NCBI RefSeq assembly: GCF_003950325.1
Contig: NZ_PXZH01000001.1
Coordinates: forward strand, 930,001 to 994,000
DNA length: 64,000 bases
Direction of reading: 5' to 3'
Source: Vagococcus humatus
GTDB lineage: Bacteria > Bacillota > Bacilli > Lactobacillales > Vagococcaceae
Every line of letters starts with the position of its first letter. Within the stretch, counting starts at the first letter, position 1. The position numbers and the translations under genes were made by a program. This document shows positions 26,652 through 35,471 of the stretch, in pieces. The notes below the pieces were generated by a model. That model saw only the letters and a program-made list of their open reading frames with translations, searched no databases and had not been told where the DNA came from.

Positions 26652-27463
26652 GATTCAACCTCGTCATCCTCACATTTTCTAATAAAGGCATCTTTTACTC
26701 GTCTCCAAAAATGAGTGTGTCGATAAGAAGCAAACTGAATACGCTCTTTAGCCACCTTTAAAGTGACTTGTTTCACATCTTTATCTTGAAAATTAAGTTG
26801 ATCAATACCAATAAAATAATCATCTGCCTCTTCTAAGACCAGCCTTACCCATTCATCACTTGCGATAATCATTGGTGAACCTAGCGTTCGGTAAACTCGG
26901 TTGTTTAAAGAAGCGAATTCTGTTAACTGAAGAGCATTCACTCTTGGATGAATAACTGCTCCTCCAATACTTTTATTGTAACCTGTTGATCCAGTAGGGG
27001 TAGCTACGGTTAAGCCGTCCCCTCGGAATCGTTCAAATTTTTCTTCCTTAATATAAACGTCTGCTACCATTGTTTGATTAATTCGTCGCACACTGCACTC
27101 ATTTAGTGCTAAAAAGTGTTGGTCTGGTTTTGAATGAAACTCAATCGTCACATCTAATAATGGGTAAGTAACACTATGCCCAACATCTTCTGTTAAACTT
27201 TTGACAAGCTCTTTCACTTCATAGTCACGCCAATCTGTATAAAAACCTAAATGTCCTGTGTGAATACCCACAAACTGAACACGGTCCAACTGATGAATGT
27301 ACTGATGAAAAGCGGATAATAATGTGCCGTCTCCACCAACTGAAATGACAATATCAGGTTGGGCTTGATCTTGTTCAATCCCAGCCGCCGCTAATTCTTG
27401 TTCTAATTGAGCCATTGCTTTTTGCGACTTTTCTGAATGATTGGTCACTAAGGCTACTTTCAT
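26648..27463 (-). CDS. nadK: NAD kinase
   Basis: A 271-residue NAD kinase that makes NADP from NAD with ATP. The signature motifs are SVGGDGTLLSAF (GGDGT), LNECSVRR (NE-S) and ATPTGSTGYNKS. An ATG four codons earlier overlaps the relQ stop and has no spacing from AAGG; the chosen start (MKVALVTNHS) matches the family N terminus. It is translationally close to relQ and its stop overlaps the next gene. Confidence 0.93.
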   Translation of the reverse strand: MKVALVTNHSEKSQKAMAQLEQELAAAGIEQDQAQPDIVISVGGDGTLLSAFHQYIHQLDRVQFVGIHTGHLGFYTDWRDYEVKELVKSLTEDVGHSVTYPLLDVTIEFHSKPDQHFLALNECSVRRINQTMVADVYIKEEKFERFRGDGLTVATPTGSTGYNKSIGGAVIHPRVNALQLTEFASLNNRVYRTLGSPMIIASDEWVRLVLEEADDYFIGIDQLNFQDKDVKQVTLKVAKERIQFASYRHTHFWRRVKDAFIRKCEDDEVES

Positions 27464-27471
27464 AATAGTTA

Positions 27472-28173
27472 TCATCCTTTACTTGCTTTTCCCTGTTGTG
27501 ACTCCTCTTCATTAAGTTTTGACAACAAGGGTGAATTAACTGCTTCTATATGATGGGCTCCTTTGCCATGTGAAAATAAATGTTGGGCTTCTTGAATTTC
27601 TTCCCGAATTTTAGACATTTCTGCATCTAGCTGATGAGCTGCTTCTGAGGCATTTTTTAAACGATCATTAATTTTCTCAGGAAATTCCCCTTGATATTTA
27701 TAATTTAACGAATGCTCAATAGTTGCCCAAAAATTCATAGCTAAGGTCCGAATTTGAATTTCTGCTAAAATTTTCTTTTCACCATCAATTAATTGAACTG
27801 GATACTCTACAATTAAATGATAAGAGCGGTACCCACTTTCTTTTCTATTAGAAATATAATCTCTTTCTTGGATCACTTTTAAATCATTTCGTAACCGAAT
27901 TAGACGAACTACTTCGTAAATATCGTCAACAAATTGACACATAATTCTTAAACCAGCAATGTCTTGCATTTCCCTTTCGATTTTAGATTCAGGAATACCT
28001 CTTAGCTGACACTTTAACTGAATACTGTGTATAGGTTTAACTCGTCCTGTCACAAATTCAATCGGTGTATGTAAATTTTGATCGCGATATTGTTGTCTAA
28101 TTCCTTTTAGTTTTACTTTTAATTCTGATACAACTTGTTCGTAGGGTGCTAAAAACAGTTCCCAATCTTGCAT
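27472..28173 (-). CDS. relQ: Small alarmone synthetase RelQ
   Basis: A 233-residue single-domain (p)ppGpp synthetase. Visible synthetase motifs are VTGRVKPIHSIQLK, DIAGLRIMCQFVDD, the substrate-binding RKESGYRSYHL and EIQIRTLAMNFWATIEH with the catalytic region. There is no HD hydrolase, TGS or ACT domain, so it only makes alarmone. It is the first gene of relQ-nadK-RluA-mgtE. The long Rel enzyme lies at the far end of the window. Confidence 0.93.
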   Translation of the reverse strand: MQDWELFLAPYEQVVSELKVKLKGIRQQYRDQNLHTPIEFVTGRVKPIHSIQLKCQLRGIPESKIEREMQDIAGLRIMCQFVDDIYEVVRLIRLRNDLKVIQERDYISNRKESGYRSYHLIVEYPVQLIDGEKKILAEIQIRTLAMNFWATIEHSLNYKYQGEFPEKINDRLKNASEAAHQLDAEMSKIREEIQEAQHLFSHGKGAHHIEAVNSPLLSKLNEEESQQGKASKG

Positions 28174-28360
28174 AAACCTAACCCCTTTTAACTCTCACTC
28201 TAATTTTAAACACATACCATTTTAGCATAAAACAAATAAGAACTCATATCAAGAAGAATAAATGAGAATACAATGAAAGAATTAGCTTTTCATTTGACGA
28301 AATCTAAAAAAAAAGAGAAACTATTAACGCAATAGAACGGAAAGGGGCTTAACTAGCGTT

Positions 28361-28948
28361 ATGCACGAAGAAATTGAAATCGAATATAAAAGCTTGTTAA
28401 CTAAAGAAGAATTTGACAATCTAGTCAAAAAATATCTACCAGAAGCTAGTTCGCATCACACCCAAACAAATGTTTATTGGGATACAAGTACTCACCAACT
28501 TCAATCTGGAGAAACTGCTTTAAGAATTCGCTTATTGGAACAAGCAGCAGAAGTTACTTTAAAAGAACCTGTCACAGATGGTTTATGGGAAACAACTGAA
28601 AAAATATCTCTAGCTAAAGCTAAAGAAGCCATTCAAAATCAAACTTTTCCTGCTTTGGATAATTTTAAAGACAAGTTAGCTCACAAGTATCATCTTTCTT
28701 TGAAGGAGTTACAAATAATTGGACAACTTACCACTACTCGCATAGAAATTCCTATCACAAAAGATGCTTTATTGGTTCTAGATGAAAGTTGGTATCATGG
28801 CCATCATGACTTCGAATTAGAAATGGAAGTTTCCAATGCTCAAACGGGCCGTCTTTTCTTTCTAGACTTTTTAACACAAAATCAACTAATATATCGACCA
28901 GCAGCTAATAAAATTGCTCGAGCTATTTTAGCTCAAAAAGAGCAATAG
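28361..28948 (+). CDS. yjbK: CYTH domain protein (YjbK-like)
   Basis: A 195-residue CYTH phosphatase-like protein. The defining ExExK motif is EIEIEYK at the N terminus; further charged tunnel residues appear in ALRIRLLE, VTLKEP and the FELEMEVSNA strand. CYTH enzymes act on triphosphates (thiamine triphosphate, tripolyphosphate); the substrate is unknown here. It is divergent from relQ, as in Bacillus. The Shine-Dalgarno AAAGGGG lies within a loop closed by TAACGC and GCGTTA, the latter reaching the ATG. Confidence 0.85.
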   Translation: MHEEIEIEYKSLLTKEEFDNLVKKYLPEASSHHTQTNVYWDTSTHQLQSGETALRIRLLEQAAEVTLKEPVTDGLWETTEKISLAKAKEAIQNQTFPALDNFKDKLAHKYHLSLKELQIIGQLTTTRIEIPITKDALLVLDESWYHGHHDFELEMEVSNAQTGRLFFLDFLTQNQLIYRPAANKIARAILAQKEQ

Positions 28949-29038
28949 TTCATTTTATTTCATTATTTGTGAAATTTCTGATACTCTATAGGTAGAGATT
29001 AGAAGTTTTAATTATAATAGATAGGGGGGAATAATGAA

Positions 29039-29683
29039 ATGATTGAAATTTATTTGTTTATGCACCCTCTTTGTAAAAGATGTCTAGCTGCTGAAAAACG
29101 TATGCTTGATTTGTTTGCTCAAGAAAATCAAGATATTAAACTCCATATGGTTCCATTACTTAATTTAAGGAGTTTTCAACAATTTTTAGAGTTAAAAATC
29201 ATGGACACAAAAGACATGAAAGCTCGCAATGAATTGTTCGATGTTTCTTATTCAATTGCACTTGATTATAAATCCTTACAATTGCAAGGCAAAAAGAAAG
29301 CACGAAAATTCTTAATTCTTTTACAAGAAGCCGTTACGCAAAACATCGGTAATTATTCACAAACTTTAGTTCAAGATTCTGTTTTAGCTGTTAAAGGAGA
29401 TTTGGATATGTTTTATGCAGATCGTTACTCTAACACTGTCAGAGAAGCCTTTTTAGATGATCAAATTGTGGCAAAAGAAATGGGCGTCACTGCTAAACCT
29501 GCTGTCGTTGTTTTCAACTACGAATGTGACAGAGATTTTGGCGTTTTGATTGAAGAACATCCGTCTAATGATGTCTTAAAAGAATTGTTACGGACAGATT
29601 CAACTAGCTGTGCCCTTCATTTTGACACTAACCACGACCAACATCATTTTATTAATAAAGAAGAATTTCATTTATACAAATAA
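29039..29683 (+). CDS. spxH: Spx adaptor SpxH (YjbH)
   Basis: A 214-residue thioredoxin-fold protein of the DsbA/FrnE type with a CKRC pair at residues 12-15 (HPLCKRC) in the place of the active site. SpxH delivers the regulator Spx to ClpXP for degradation in Bacillus and related bacteria. The YjbH identity rests on length, CxxC position and synteny with yjbK, relQ and pepF. RBS GGGGGGA precedes the ATG; a TATAAT about 25 bases further up suggests its own promoter. Another Spx-related regulator, SpxR, lies at 43929-45242. Confidence 0.83.
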   Translation: MIEIYLFMHPLCKRCLAAEKRMLDLFAQENQDIKLHMVPLLNLRSFQQFLELKIMDTKDMKARNELFDVSYSIALDYKSLQLQGKKKARKFLILLQEAVTQNIGNYSQTLVQDSVLAVKGDLDMFYADRYSNTVREAFLDDQIVAKEMGVTAKPAVVVFNYECDRDFGVLIEEHPSNDVLKELLRTDSTSCALHFDTNHDQHHFINKEEFHLYK

Positions 29684-29713
29684 ACCTCCGAAAATTTCGG
29701 AGGTTTATTTTTT
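29681..29713. terminator. Bidirectional terminator between spxH and pepF
   Basis: TAAACCTCCGAAA/TTTCGGAGGTTTA stem with a one-base centre; the spxH stop codon is its first three bases. Confidence 0.88.
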
Positions 29714-29745
29714 ATTAGTATTTTTATTAGAGATAGAGAATTAAA

Positions 29746-31563
29746 TTAAGCTAAACCTAAATCTGTTACAATCTTTTCAAACTCATTTAAGCGTGCTTCA
29801 AAGACTTTCATCGCTTCTTCAATATAAACAGCTTGTGTCATATCTACTCCAGCTTTTTTCATCACTTCTATTGGATAATCACTGTTTCCTGCTTTTAAGT
29901 AATTTAAATAGTGATCTAAAGCTCCTGCCTCTTGTTTCACAATTTTATTAGATAAAGCAGAGGCTGCTGAAAAGCCAGTTGCATATTGATAAACATAATA
30001 ATTGTAATAAAAATGAGGAATCCGAGACCACTCTAGAGCAATTTCTGGATCTTTTGCAACAGCTGGTCCATAATATTTAGCATTTAAATCCCCGTAATAT
30101 TGATTTAAATATTCTGCAGTTAAAGGAACTCCCTTAGCATCTTCTGTATGAATAAAATGCTCAAATTCAGCAAATTGAGTCTGACGGAAAATAGTTCCTT
30201 TAAAACCATCTAAATAACGATTTAATACATAAGCTCGCACTTTAGGATCTTTTTCAGTAGCTAATAAGTGCTCTGTTAAAATATTCTCATTGGTAGTAGA
30301 AGCAATTTCTGCTAAGAAAATAGAATAATCCCCGTACACATAAGGTTGGTTGTGACGAGTAAAGTAACTATGGACACTGTGTCCCATCTCATGCACTAAC
30401 GTATAAAGTTGATCCAAACTATCATGCCAATTAAGTAGAATGTAAGGAACTGTATCATAACACCCTGATGAGTAAGCCCCACTTCTTTTTCCTTGATTTT
30501 CTACTACATCAATCCATCGGTCGCTAAAAGCTTCTTCCACAATAGCCATGTACTCTTGTCCTAATGGTTGTAAAGCAATTTTAGCCTTTTCTTTGGCTTC
30601 TGAATAAGAGTAACGAATAGGTGCTTCACCTAAAATCGGAGTATACATGTCATACATATGCAAAGTATCTACACCTAATAATTTTTTCCGTAAAGCCACA
30701 TAACGATGTAACAAAGGTAAATGCTTATCTACCACTTGTAACAAAGTATCATAAACCGCTTCTGGAATATGATTATTTGCTAATGAAGCTTCTCTAGCTG
30801 ATTGATAATGACGGGTTTTAGCCAAGTAGTTATGCATTTTAACATGACTACCTAAAGTGGTAGCGAATGTATTTTGAAACTGATCATACACACTATAGAA
30901 CTGTTTAAAAGTTTCTTCTCGAACTTGACGGTTTGTACTTTCTAGTAATTGTCCGTATAGTCCGTGAGATAATCTAACCTCTTCCCCTTCTTCATTTTTA
31001 ACAATTGGAAAAGTTAAATCAGCGTTAGACATGATTCCATAAGTTTTACTAGATGCTCCAAATATTTCTCCAGCACCTGCTAATAAGGCTTCCTCTTGTT
31101 CACTTAACACGTGAGGACGCTCAGCCACAATTCCTTCTACCATGTGGCGATATACTTCTAGTTTAGGTTCTTCTTCAAAGTATCCCCATATTTGTTCATC
31201 ACTTAATGATAACAGTTCTGGTTCAAACCATGACACAGCTTCACTAACTTTCGCCACTAAAGTACTAGCTTGACTGTTCATTCCTTGATAAGTTGTATTA
31301 CTTGTATCTTGATCATTTTTTAAATGAGAATAAGTATAAATTTTTTCTAGTTTTCTTGATAATTCTAGAATAAACTCCATCCCTTGTAAAAAATGTTTAG
31401 CGCCTTTTTTTAACGTTCCTTGGTAATCCTTTGCTTGTAATAACTCTTGCGACACTTGTTTTAAGTCTGCTTGAAAGTCTTCGTCTGATGCATAGATTTT
31501 AGTTAAATCCCAAGTACTTTCTACTGCTAATTCAGATCGCTTTGGTAATGTTTTCGCTGACAT
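29746..31563 (-). CDS. pepF: Oligoendopeptidase F
   Basis: A 605-residue M3B metallopeptidase. The zinc motif HEMGH is in TLVHEMGHSVHSYF, with the third ligand Glu in FLAEIASTTNE. It cleaves oligopeptides in the cytoplasm. The longer frame begins with a TTG; the ATG (MSAKTLPKRSE) with GGGAG 11 bases upstream fits the family start. It follows coiA on the same strand as in the yjbF-yjbG pair of Bacillus. Confidence 0.93.
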   Translation of the reverse strand: MSAKTLPKRSELAVESTWDLTKIYASDEDFQADLKQVSQELLQAKDYQGTLKKGAKHFLQGMEFILELSRKLEKIYTYSHLKNDQDTSNTTYQGMNSQASTLVAKVSEAVSWFEPELLSLSDEQIWGYFEEEPKLEVYRHMVEGIVAERPHVLSEQEEALLAGAGEIFGASSKTYGIMSNADLTFPIVKNEEGEEVRLSHGLYGQLLESTNRQVREETFKQFYSVYDQFQNTFATTLGSHVKMHNYLAKTRHYQSAREASLANNHIPEAVYDTLLQVVDKHLPLLHRYVALRKKLLGVDTLHMYDMYTPILGEAPIRYSYSEAKEKAKIALQPLGQEYMAIVEEAFSDRWIDVVENQGKRSGAYSSGCYDTVPYILLNWHDSLDQLYTLVHEMGHSVHSYFTRHNQPYVYGDYSIFLAEIASTTNENILTEHLLATEKDPKVRAYVLNRYLDGFKGTIFRQTQFAEFEHFIHTEDAKGVPLTAEYLNQYYGDLNAKYYGPAVAKDPEIALEWSRIPHFYYNYYVYQYATGFSAASALSNKIVKQEAGALDHYLNYLKAGNSDYPIEVMKKAGVDMTQAVYIEEAMKVFEARLNEFEKIVTDLGLA

Positions 31564-31599
31564 ATATGAGTAAACTCCCTTCAAATTTTCATCTACTTT

Positions 31600-32790
31600 T
31601 TATAATAGCATACTTGCTAAGGGATTTGGTCGCTGAAGGTCCGAACTTTGTATTTTATTAATGAGTTGTTCTTTTAAAAGATCATTTACTTGTTTATTTA
31701 ACAAATATTGATATCTTTCTGCATTGAACAAAATTCTATTATTCATTTGTCGAATAACTTGAATGTCTATTAAAAAAGTCAGATACTCGCCAAATTCATC
31801 AATGAATTGCTTATTTGTTGCTAAAGAAAAAAGGGTTTGTTTTTGATATTCTAAAGATAAAAAATGAAGACTTTCTAACATATCTACTTGTTTTCTCTCT
31901 TGTAATGTTGTGAGAAACAACCATCTTAAATAATAAATTAAACCGATTTCTCCAGGTATTCTCACAATAGGTAAATAACAAATAATAGGTAAATTTAATA
32001 GATTGCCTTGCTTCAAATAACAGTATTCTTGAATTTTTAACACCTTAACCTGTTTTTTATTTAAACTTTGACTAAGATATCGGTAACAGCTGTTTAATTC
32101 GTCCCTCACTCGGTAATGATAACAACTAGTTACTTTTAACTGTTCTACTTGAGTCACAATCTCATAGACAGAATACTTCTTTAAATACCACCACTTCACT
32201 TGATAATGGCTCGTTAAAAAAGTTTCTTCAATATGATAAACCAAACCTAGTTGCTGCTTAGTAGTATCTAATATCCAGTAATAGCTACCTAATCCTTTGG
32301 AGAACAAAAAAAATCGCTTCTCACCATTCCGCCATTTTTTCCTGTTCGCTGGAAAATACCTACTCCCTAAAAGCCATATAGGTGTTACCTGTTCTTTCAA
32401 CTGATAATCCAACGTTCGTTTTTGATAGGAGTTTTCGTCTAAAGGACTGCATTGAAACTCTAAAGCTAAAGAAGAAACAAACACATCGGCTCGTTGATTA
32501 CTTTTAGGAAAATAACGTTCTAGTTCACATGTCTTTCCGTATCTTACTAAATTTTCAATGAGTAATTTTTTTCCTTCTAAATGTTCTGCGGTTTCTCCTT
32601 CACTACTAATACTGCAGTTTAAGCTTTTATGGGCAAAATGAGCACGTTTATAGGATCCACTTTTTAAAATTACTTGGTTATAGCACACTGGACAGTAAAA
32701 TTTTAATCCTTTCAACTGTTGAATTTCTTCTTTTCTCTTATTCCATAAAGAAATATGTTGTTTTTTCTCATCAATTGCTACCAACATCAT
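31600..32790 (-). CDS. coiA: Competence protein CoiA-like nuclease
   Basis: A 396-residue CoiA-family protein. The N-terminal part has a zinc-ribbon-like YCPVC with downstream RAHFAHK, followed by a PD-(D/E)XK-type nuclease core: EHLEGKKLL, RADVFV and ALEFQCS supply the Glu, Asp and E-x-Q residues. CoiA acts late in natural transformation, on incoming DNA. The frame is open 21 codons upstream with a GTG, but AGGTGA lies just before this ATG pair. No other com genes are in the window, so competence of the strain is not shown. Confidence 0.83.
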   Translation of the reverse strand: MMLVAIDEKKQHISLWNKRKEEIQQLKGLKFYCPVCYNQVILKSGSYKRAHFAHKSLNCSISSEGETAEHLEGKKLLIENLVRYGKTCELERYFPKSNQRADVFVSSLALEFQCSPLDENSYQKRTLDYQLKEQVTPIWLLGSRYFPANRKKWRNGEKRFFLFSKGLGSYYWILDTTKQQLGLVYHIEETFLTSHYQVKWWYLKKYSVYEIVTQVEQLKVTSCYHYRVRDELNSCYRYLSQSLNKKQVKVLKIQEYCYLKQGNLLNLPIICYLPIVRIPGEIGLIYYLRWLFLTTLQERKQVDMLESLHFLSLEYQKQTLFSLATNKQFIDEFGEYLTFLIDIQVIRQMNNRILFNAERYQYLLNKQVNDLLKEQLINKIQSSDLQRPNPLASMLL

Positions 32791-32854
32791 TGTCACCTGA
32801 TTTCTTCCCTTAATCTCTACACTCTTTAATTCGTCAACTGGCGTTAATCCCACG

Positions 32855-32893
32855 AAAAAAAAAGCCTAAAATGGTCAAAACCACTTTAGACTT
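32855..32893 (-). terminator. Terminator after the NCS2 permease gene
   Basis: GTCTAAAGTGGT/ACCATTTTAGGC stem with two G-U pairs, TTTTG loop and a run of eight or more T residues on the minus strand. Confidence 0.82.
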
Positions 32894-32911
32894 TTAACTG
32901 GTTATTTTGTT

Positions 32912-34183
32912 TTAAATCCACACTTTAGCGATTAAATAGCCACAAAATAGTAAAGAGATAAACCACATCGGCTTAGAAACTTCTTTTCCTTTACCAGTAA
33001 ATAGTTTTACTAAAGGATAACTAACAAAGCCAAATGCTAATCCATCAGAAATACTCATAGAAAAAGCCATCATGACAATCATCAGAAATGCAGGGAACCA
33101 TTCGCTGAAATCACGAAAGTCAATAGCTTGTAAATTAGACATCATCAGACACCCAGTAATAATAATGACAGGGGCTAAAGCTGAGCTTGGAATAAATGAT
33201 AATAAAGGAATCATAAAGATAGAAGCAATAAAACAAAGTCCGACTACAACTGCTGTTAAACCACTTCGTCCACCTTCTTGAATTCCTGTAGAACTTTCTG
33301 CTGCAGGAATGGTTGGACTTGTTCCAAACAAACTAGATAAAATCATAATAATCCCATTAATGCGGTAAACTTTTCTAAATTCATCCTGTGTTAAATGAGG
33401 AAGTAACCCATTAAATAAGCCCATTGACTCAAAAATTAAAATCATTGCTAATGAGAAGGTCCCTAAAATAAATTCAGTCGATAAGGCATTAGAAAAATCT
33501 AACTGTCCGACAATACTTGGATAGTCTTTTAACATTTTTAAAGAAAAAGCACTAGCTTCTCTAGGAATAATTTTAAACACATTGGAAACAATCGTTGTGA
33601 CAATAATAGCAATAAAAAAACTACCTTGAATTTTTTTCAAAAATAAAAATAACGTAAAAATAAGTGAGGCTAAAGTCAATAATAAAGCAGGAGAACTAAA
33701 AGAATTAAGGGTCATAAAGGTGTGTTCACCTTTTATAATAATTTCTCCCTTTTCAAGACCTACTAAAGATAAAAATATCCCAATTCCTACTGTAATACCG
33801 TGTTTCAAACTGTCTGGAACATGTTCAATCAACACTTCCGTTAAAGGAGTAAAAGCCACAATTAAATACAAACAACTAGCTGCAAAGCTTACAGCTAAAG
33901 CTTCTTGCCAACTTAACCCTAAAGAAATAACTAAGGTATAAGTAAAAAAGGAATTAACTCCCATTCCTGTAGTTAACACAATCGGAACCTTTCCAAAAAA
34001 GCCAATCACTAAACAACCTAAAATGGAAATAAAAATAGTTCCAAAAACACTTAATTCTGGTGGTAAACCTGCCTCTCCTAAAATAACCGAATTAACAATA
34101 ATTACATAAGAAATGGCGAAAAATGATGTTAATCCTGCTAATATTTCTTTTTTTACATCTACCTGTTGCAATTGTTTATGCAC
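32912..34183 (-). CDS. NCS2 family purine permease (guanine/hypoxanthine type)
   Basis: A 423-residue membrane protein with about 12 hydrophobic segments and the NCS2/AzgA hallmarks: LTSFFAISYVIIVN at the N terminus, TGMGVNSFFTYT, the SMGLFNGLL block and TSPTIPAAESSTGIQEGGRSG. Members of this branch import guanine, hypoxanthine or adenine with protons. The start is GTG, five bases after GGAGAGG. A promoter and hairpin leader upstream suggest attenuation. Substrate not decided by sequence. Confidence 0.88.
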   Translation of the reverse strand: MHKQLQQVDVKKEILAGLTSFFAISYVIIVNSVILGEAGLPPELSVFGTIFISILGCLVIGFFGKVPIVLTTGMGVNSFFTYTLVISLGLSWQEALAVSFAASCLYLIVAFTPLTEVLIEHVPDSLKHGITVGIGIFLSLVGLEKGEIIIKGEHTFMTLNSFSSPALLLTLASLIFTLFLFLKKIQGSFFIAIIVTTIVSNVFKIIPREASAFSLKMLKDYPSIVGQLDFSNALSTEFILGTFSLAMILIFESMGLFNGLLPHLTQDEFRKVYRINGIIMILSSLFGTSPTIPAAESSTGIQEGGRSGLTAVVVGLCFIASIFMIPLLSFIPSSALAPVIIITGCLMMSNLQAIDFRDFSEWFPAFLMIVMMAFSMSISDGLAFGFVSYPLVKLFTGKGKEVSKPMWFISLLFCGYLIAKVWI

Positions 34184-34213
34184 GTAATCCTCTCCTTCTT
34201 CATTTTAATTCAC

Positions 34214-34255
34214 AAAAAAAGTATAGAAGGGTAGCATAATCCCACCCACCTATAC
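34214..34255 (-). terminator. Attenuator-type terminator in the leader of the NCS2 permease
   Basis: GTATAG/CTATAC with inner GGGT/ACCC pairing and seven T residues on the minus strand, between the leader promoter and the GTG start. Its left arm (TATAGGT) is also complementary to upstream ACCTATA, so an alternative pairing exists. It could also end yeiH transcripts. Confidence 0.65.
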
Positions 34256-34296
34256 ATTTAGCATGATTCTTATGAAGTTGTCATAAATATAGGTAC

Positions 34297-34325
34297 ATAA
34301 TACCATTACTAAAATCTTTTTGCAA
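34297..34325 (-). promoter_or_regulatory. Promoter of the NCS2 permease leader
   Basis: TTGCAA (34320-34325) and TATTAT (34297-34302) on the minus strand with a 17-base spacer. Transcription would start near 34290, before the hairpins. Confidence 0.6.
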
Positions 34326-34333
34326 CCGAATAC

Positions 34334-35344
34334 TTATCCTAAGAATAATCGAATAAATAGAATAGCTGCAATCACTTGAATCGTACCGATTGTCCCTCCA
34401 AGTGCCAATGCTTTTGGTCCTTCTTTGATTAAATCTTTAAACTTAACTCGCATACCAATTCCTGCTAAAGCAATAATTTCAAACTGACTACTAATTTGTT
34501 TAGCAGCTATTGAAATAATGTTTGGAATAGGTAATAAGGTTATAGCTAATGAACAAACAAAAAATACTTTAATAAACCAAGGTATCCCTACTGAGGTTCC
34601 CTTTTTATTTTCAGCTGATCTTTTAAATAAAGGACCTGTTTCTTCTGTGTTCATCTTAGAAAAAACTAATGCAACCACCACTAAAAAAATAATTCGTACA
34701 ATTTTAAAGATAGTAGCATATTGAGTCACTTCATCATTAACTAACTTAGCAGAAGCAATCACTTGTCCAATTGATTGCAGTACCCCACCTATCAAAGCAC
34801 TTGTATGCAAAGTTTCATGATGGTACAACCAACCTGTTAACAGTGGCAGTAATACCATTAAAATCGTACCTGTTAAGTTTACTACAGTGATAGAGATGCC
34901 TTTATCTTTATCCTCTGCTCCAACAACAGGACTGACTGTGCCAATCGCAGAAGAACCACAAACTGCATTCCCTGCTCCCATAAGAAGGGAAAATTTTCGA
35001 CTAAAGCCAAATAGACGCCCTAAATAATAAGCGCAAGTAATCGTTAATGTCATTTGACAAGCAATAAATAAAATGCCAGATACCCCTACACCGAACACTT
35101 CTTGAATATTTAAGGTCAAACCAGTTAGGGCTATAGAATACTCTAACAGTTTACTTTCAGAAAATTTTACCCCTTTGTTTAAACTTTCCCTATTTAACAA
35201 TGTATTTCCTAATAAAATACCAAGTAAAATAGCAAAAAGAGCTCCACCTATTTGAGGAAAGATATGTCCGATTTGCTGGGCAACTAATGCAATCACTAAA
35301 CAGGCTAAAAACCCTTTGATTCTTTCTACTACAAATTGTTTCAT
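34334..35344 (-). CDS. yeiH: YeiH family putative sulfate exporter
   Basis: A 336-residue membrane protein with about ten helices and the family motif GAGNAVCGSSAIGTVSPVV (residues about 125-143). YeiH/UPF0324 proteins are annotated as sulfate or small-anion exporters, with little direct evidence. The ATG chosen has AGGTGA eight bases upstream; in-frame ATG and GTG codons 3-4 codons earlier overlap that site. It is divergent from a LysR regulator, the usual arrangement, so it is probably induced by a small ligand of that regulator. Confidence 0.85.
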   Translation of the reverse strand: MKQFVVERIKGFLACLVIALVAQQIGHIFPQIGGALFAILLGILLGNTLLNRESLNKGVKFSESKLLEYSIALTGLTLNIQEVFGVGVSGILFIACQMTLTITCAYYLGRLFGFSRKFSLLMGAGNAVCGSSAIGTVSPVVGAEDKDKGISITVVNLTGTILMVLLPLLTGWLYHHETLHTSALIGGVLQSIGQVIASAKLVNDEVTQYATIFKIVRIIFLVVVALVFSKMNTEETGPLFKRSAENKKGTSVGIPWFIKVFFVCSLAITLLPIPNIISIAAKQISSQFEIIALAGIGMRVKFKDLIKEGPKALALGGTIGTIQVIAAILFIRLFLG

Positions 35345-35421
35345 GTTATTCATCACCTAACTTTTATCTCTTTTTCAATTATAAGAATAACATCTTTTTA
35401 CCATAAGCAAAAATTATATAT

Positions 35422-35427
35422 TATAAT
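35422..35427 (+). promoter_or_regulatory. Putative -10 of the LysR regulator gene
   Basis: TATAAT about 45 bases before the ATG, within a 127-base AT-rich divergent gap that must also hold the yeiH promoter and the LysR operator. No clean T-N11-A operator could be singled out. Confidence 0.4.
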
Positions 35428-35471
35428 AGAAGTATTACATAAACTTATAGATAAAAGGATGGAGTATTCTT

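Noticed and set aside
34214..34330. Purine riboswitch before the NCS2 permease
   Set aside because: The conserved core bases of the purine aptamer and its two kissing loops are not present.
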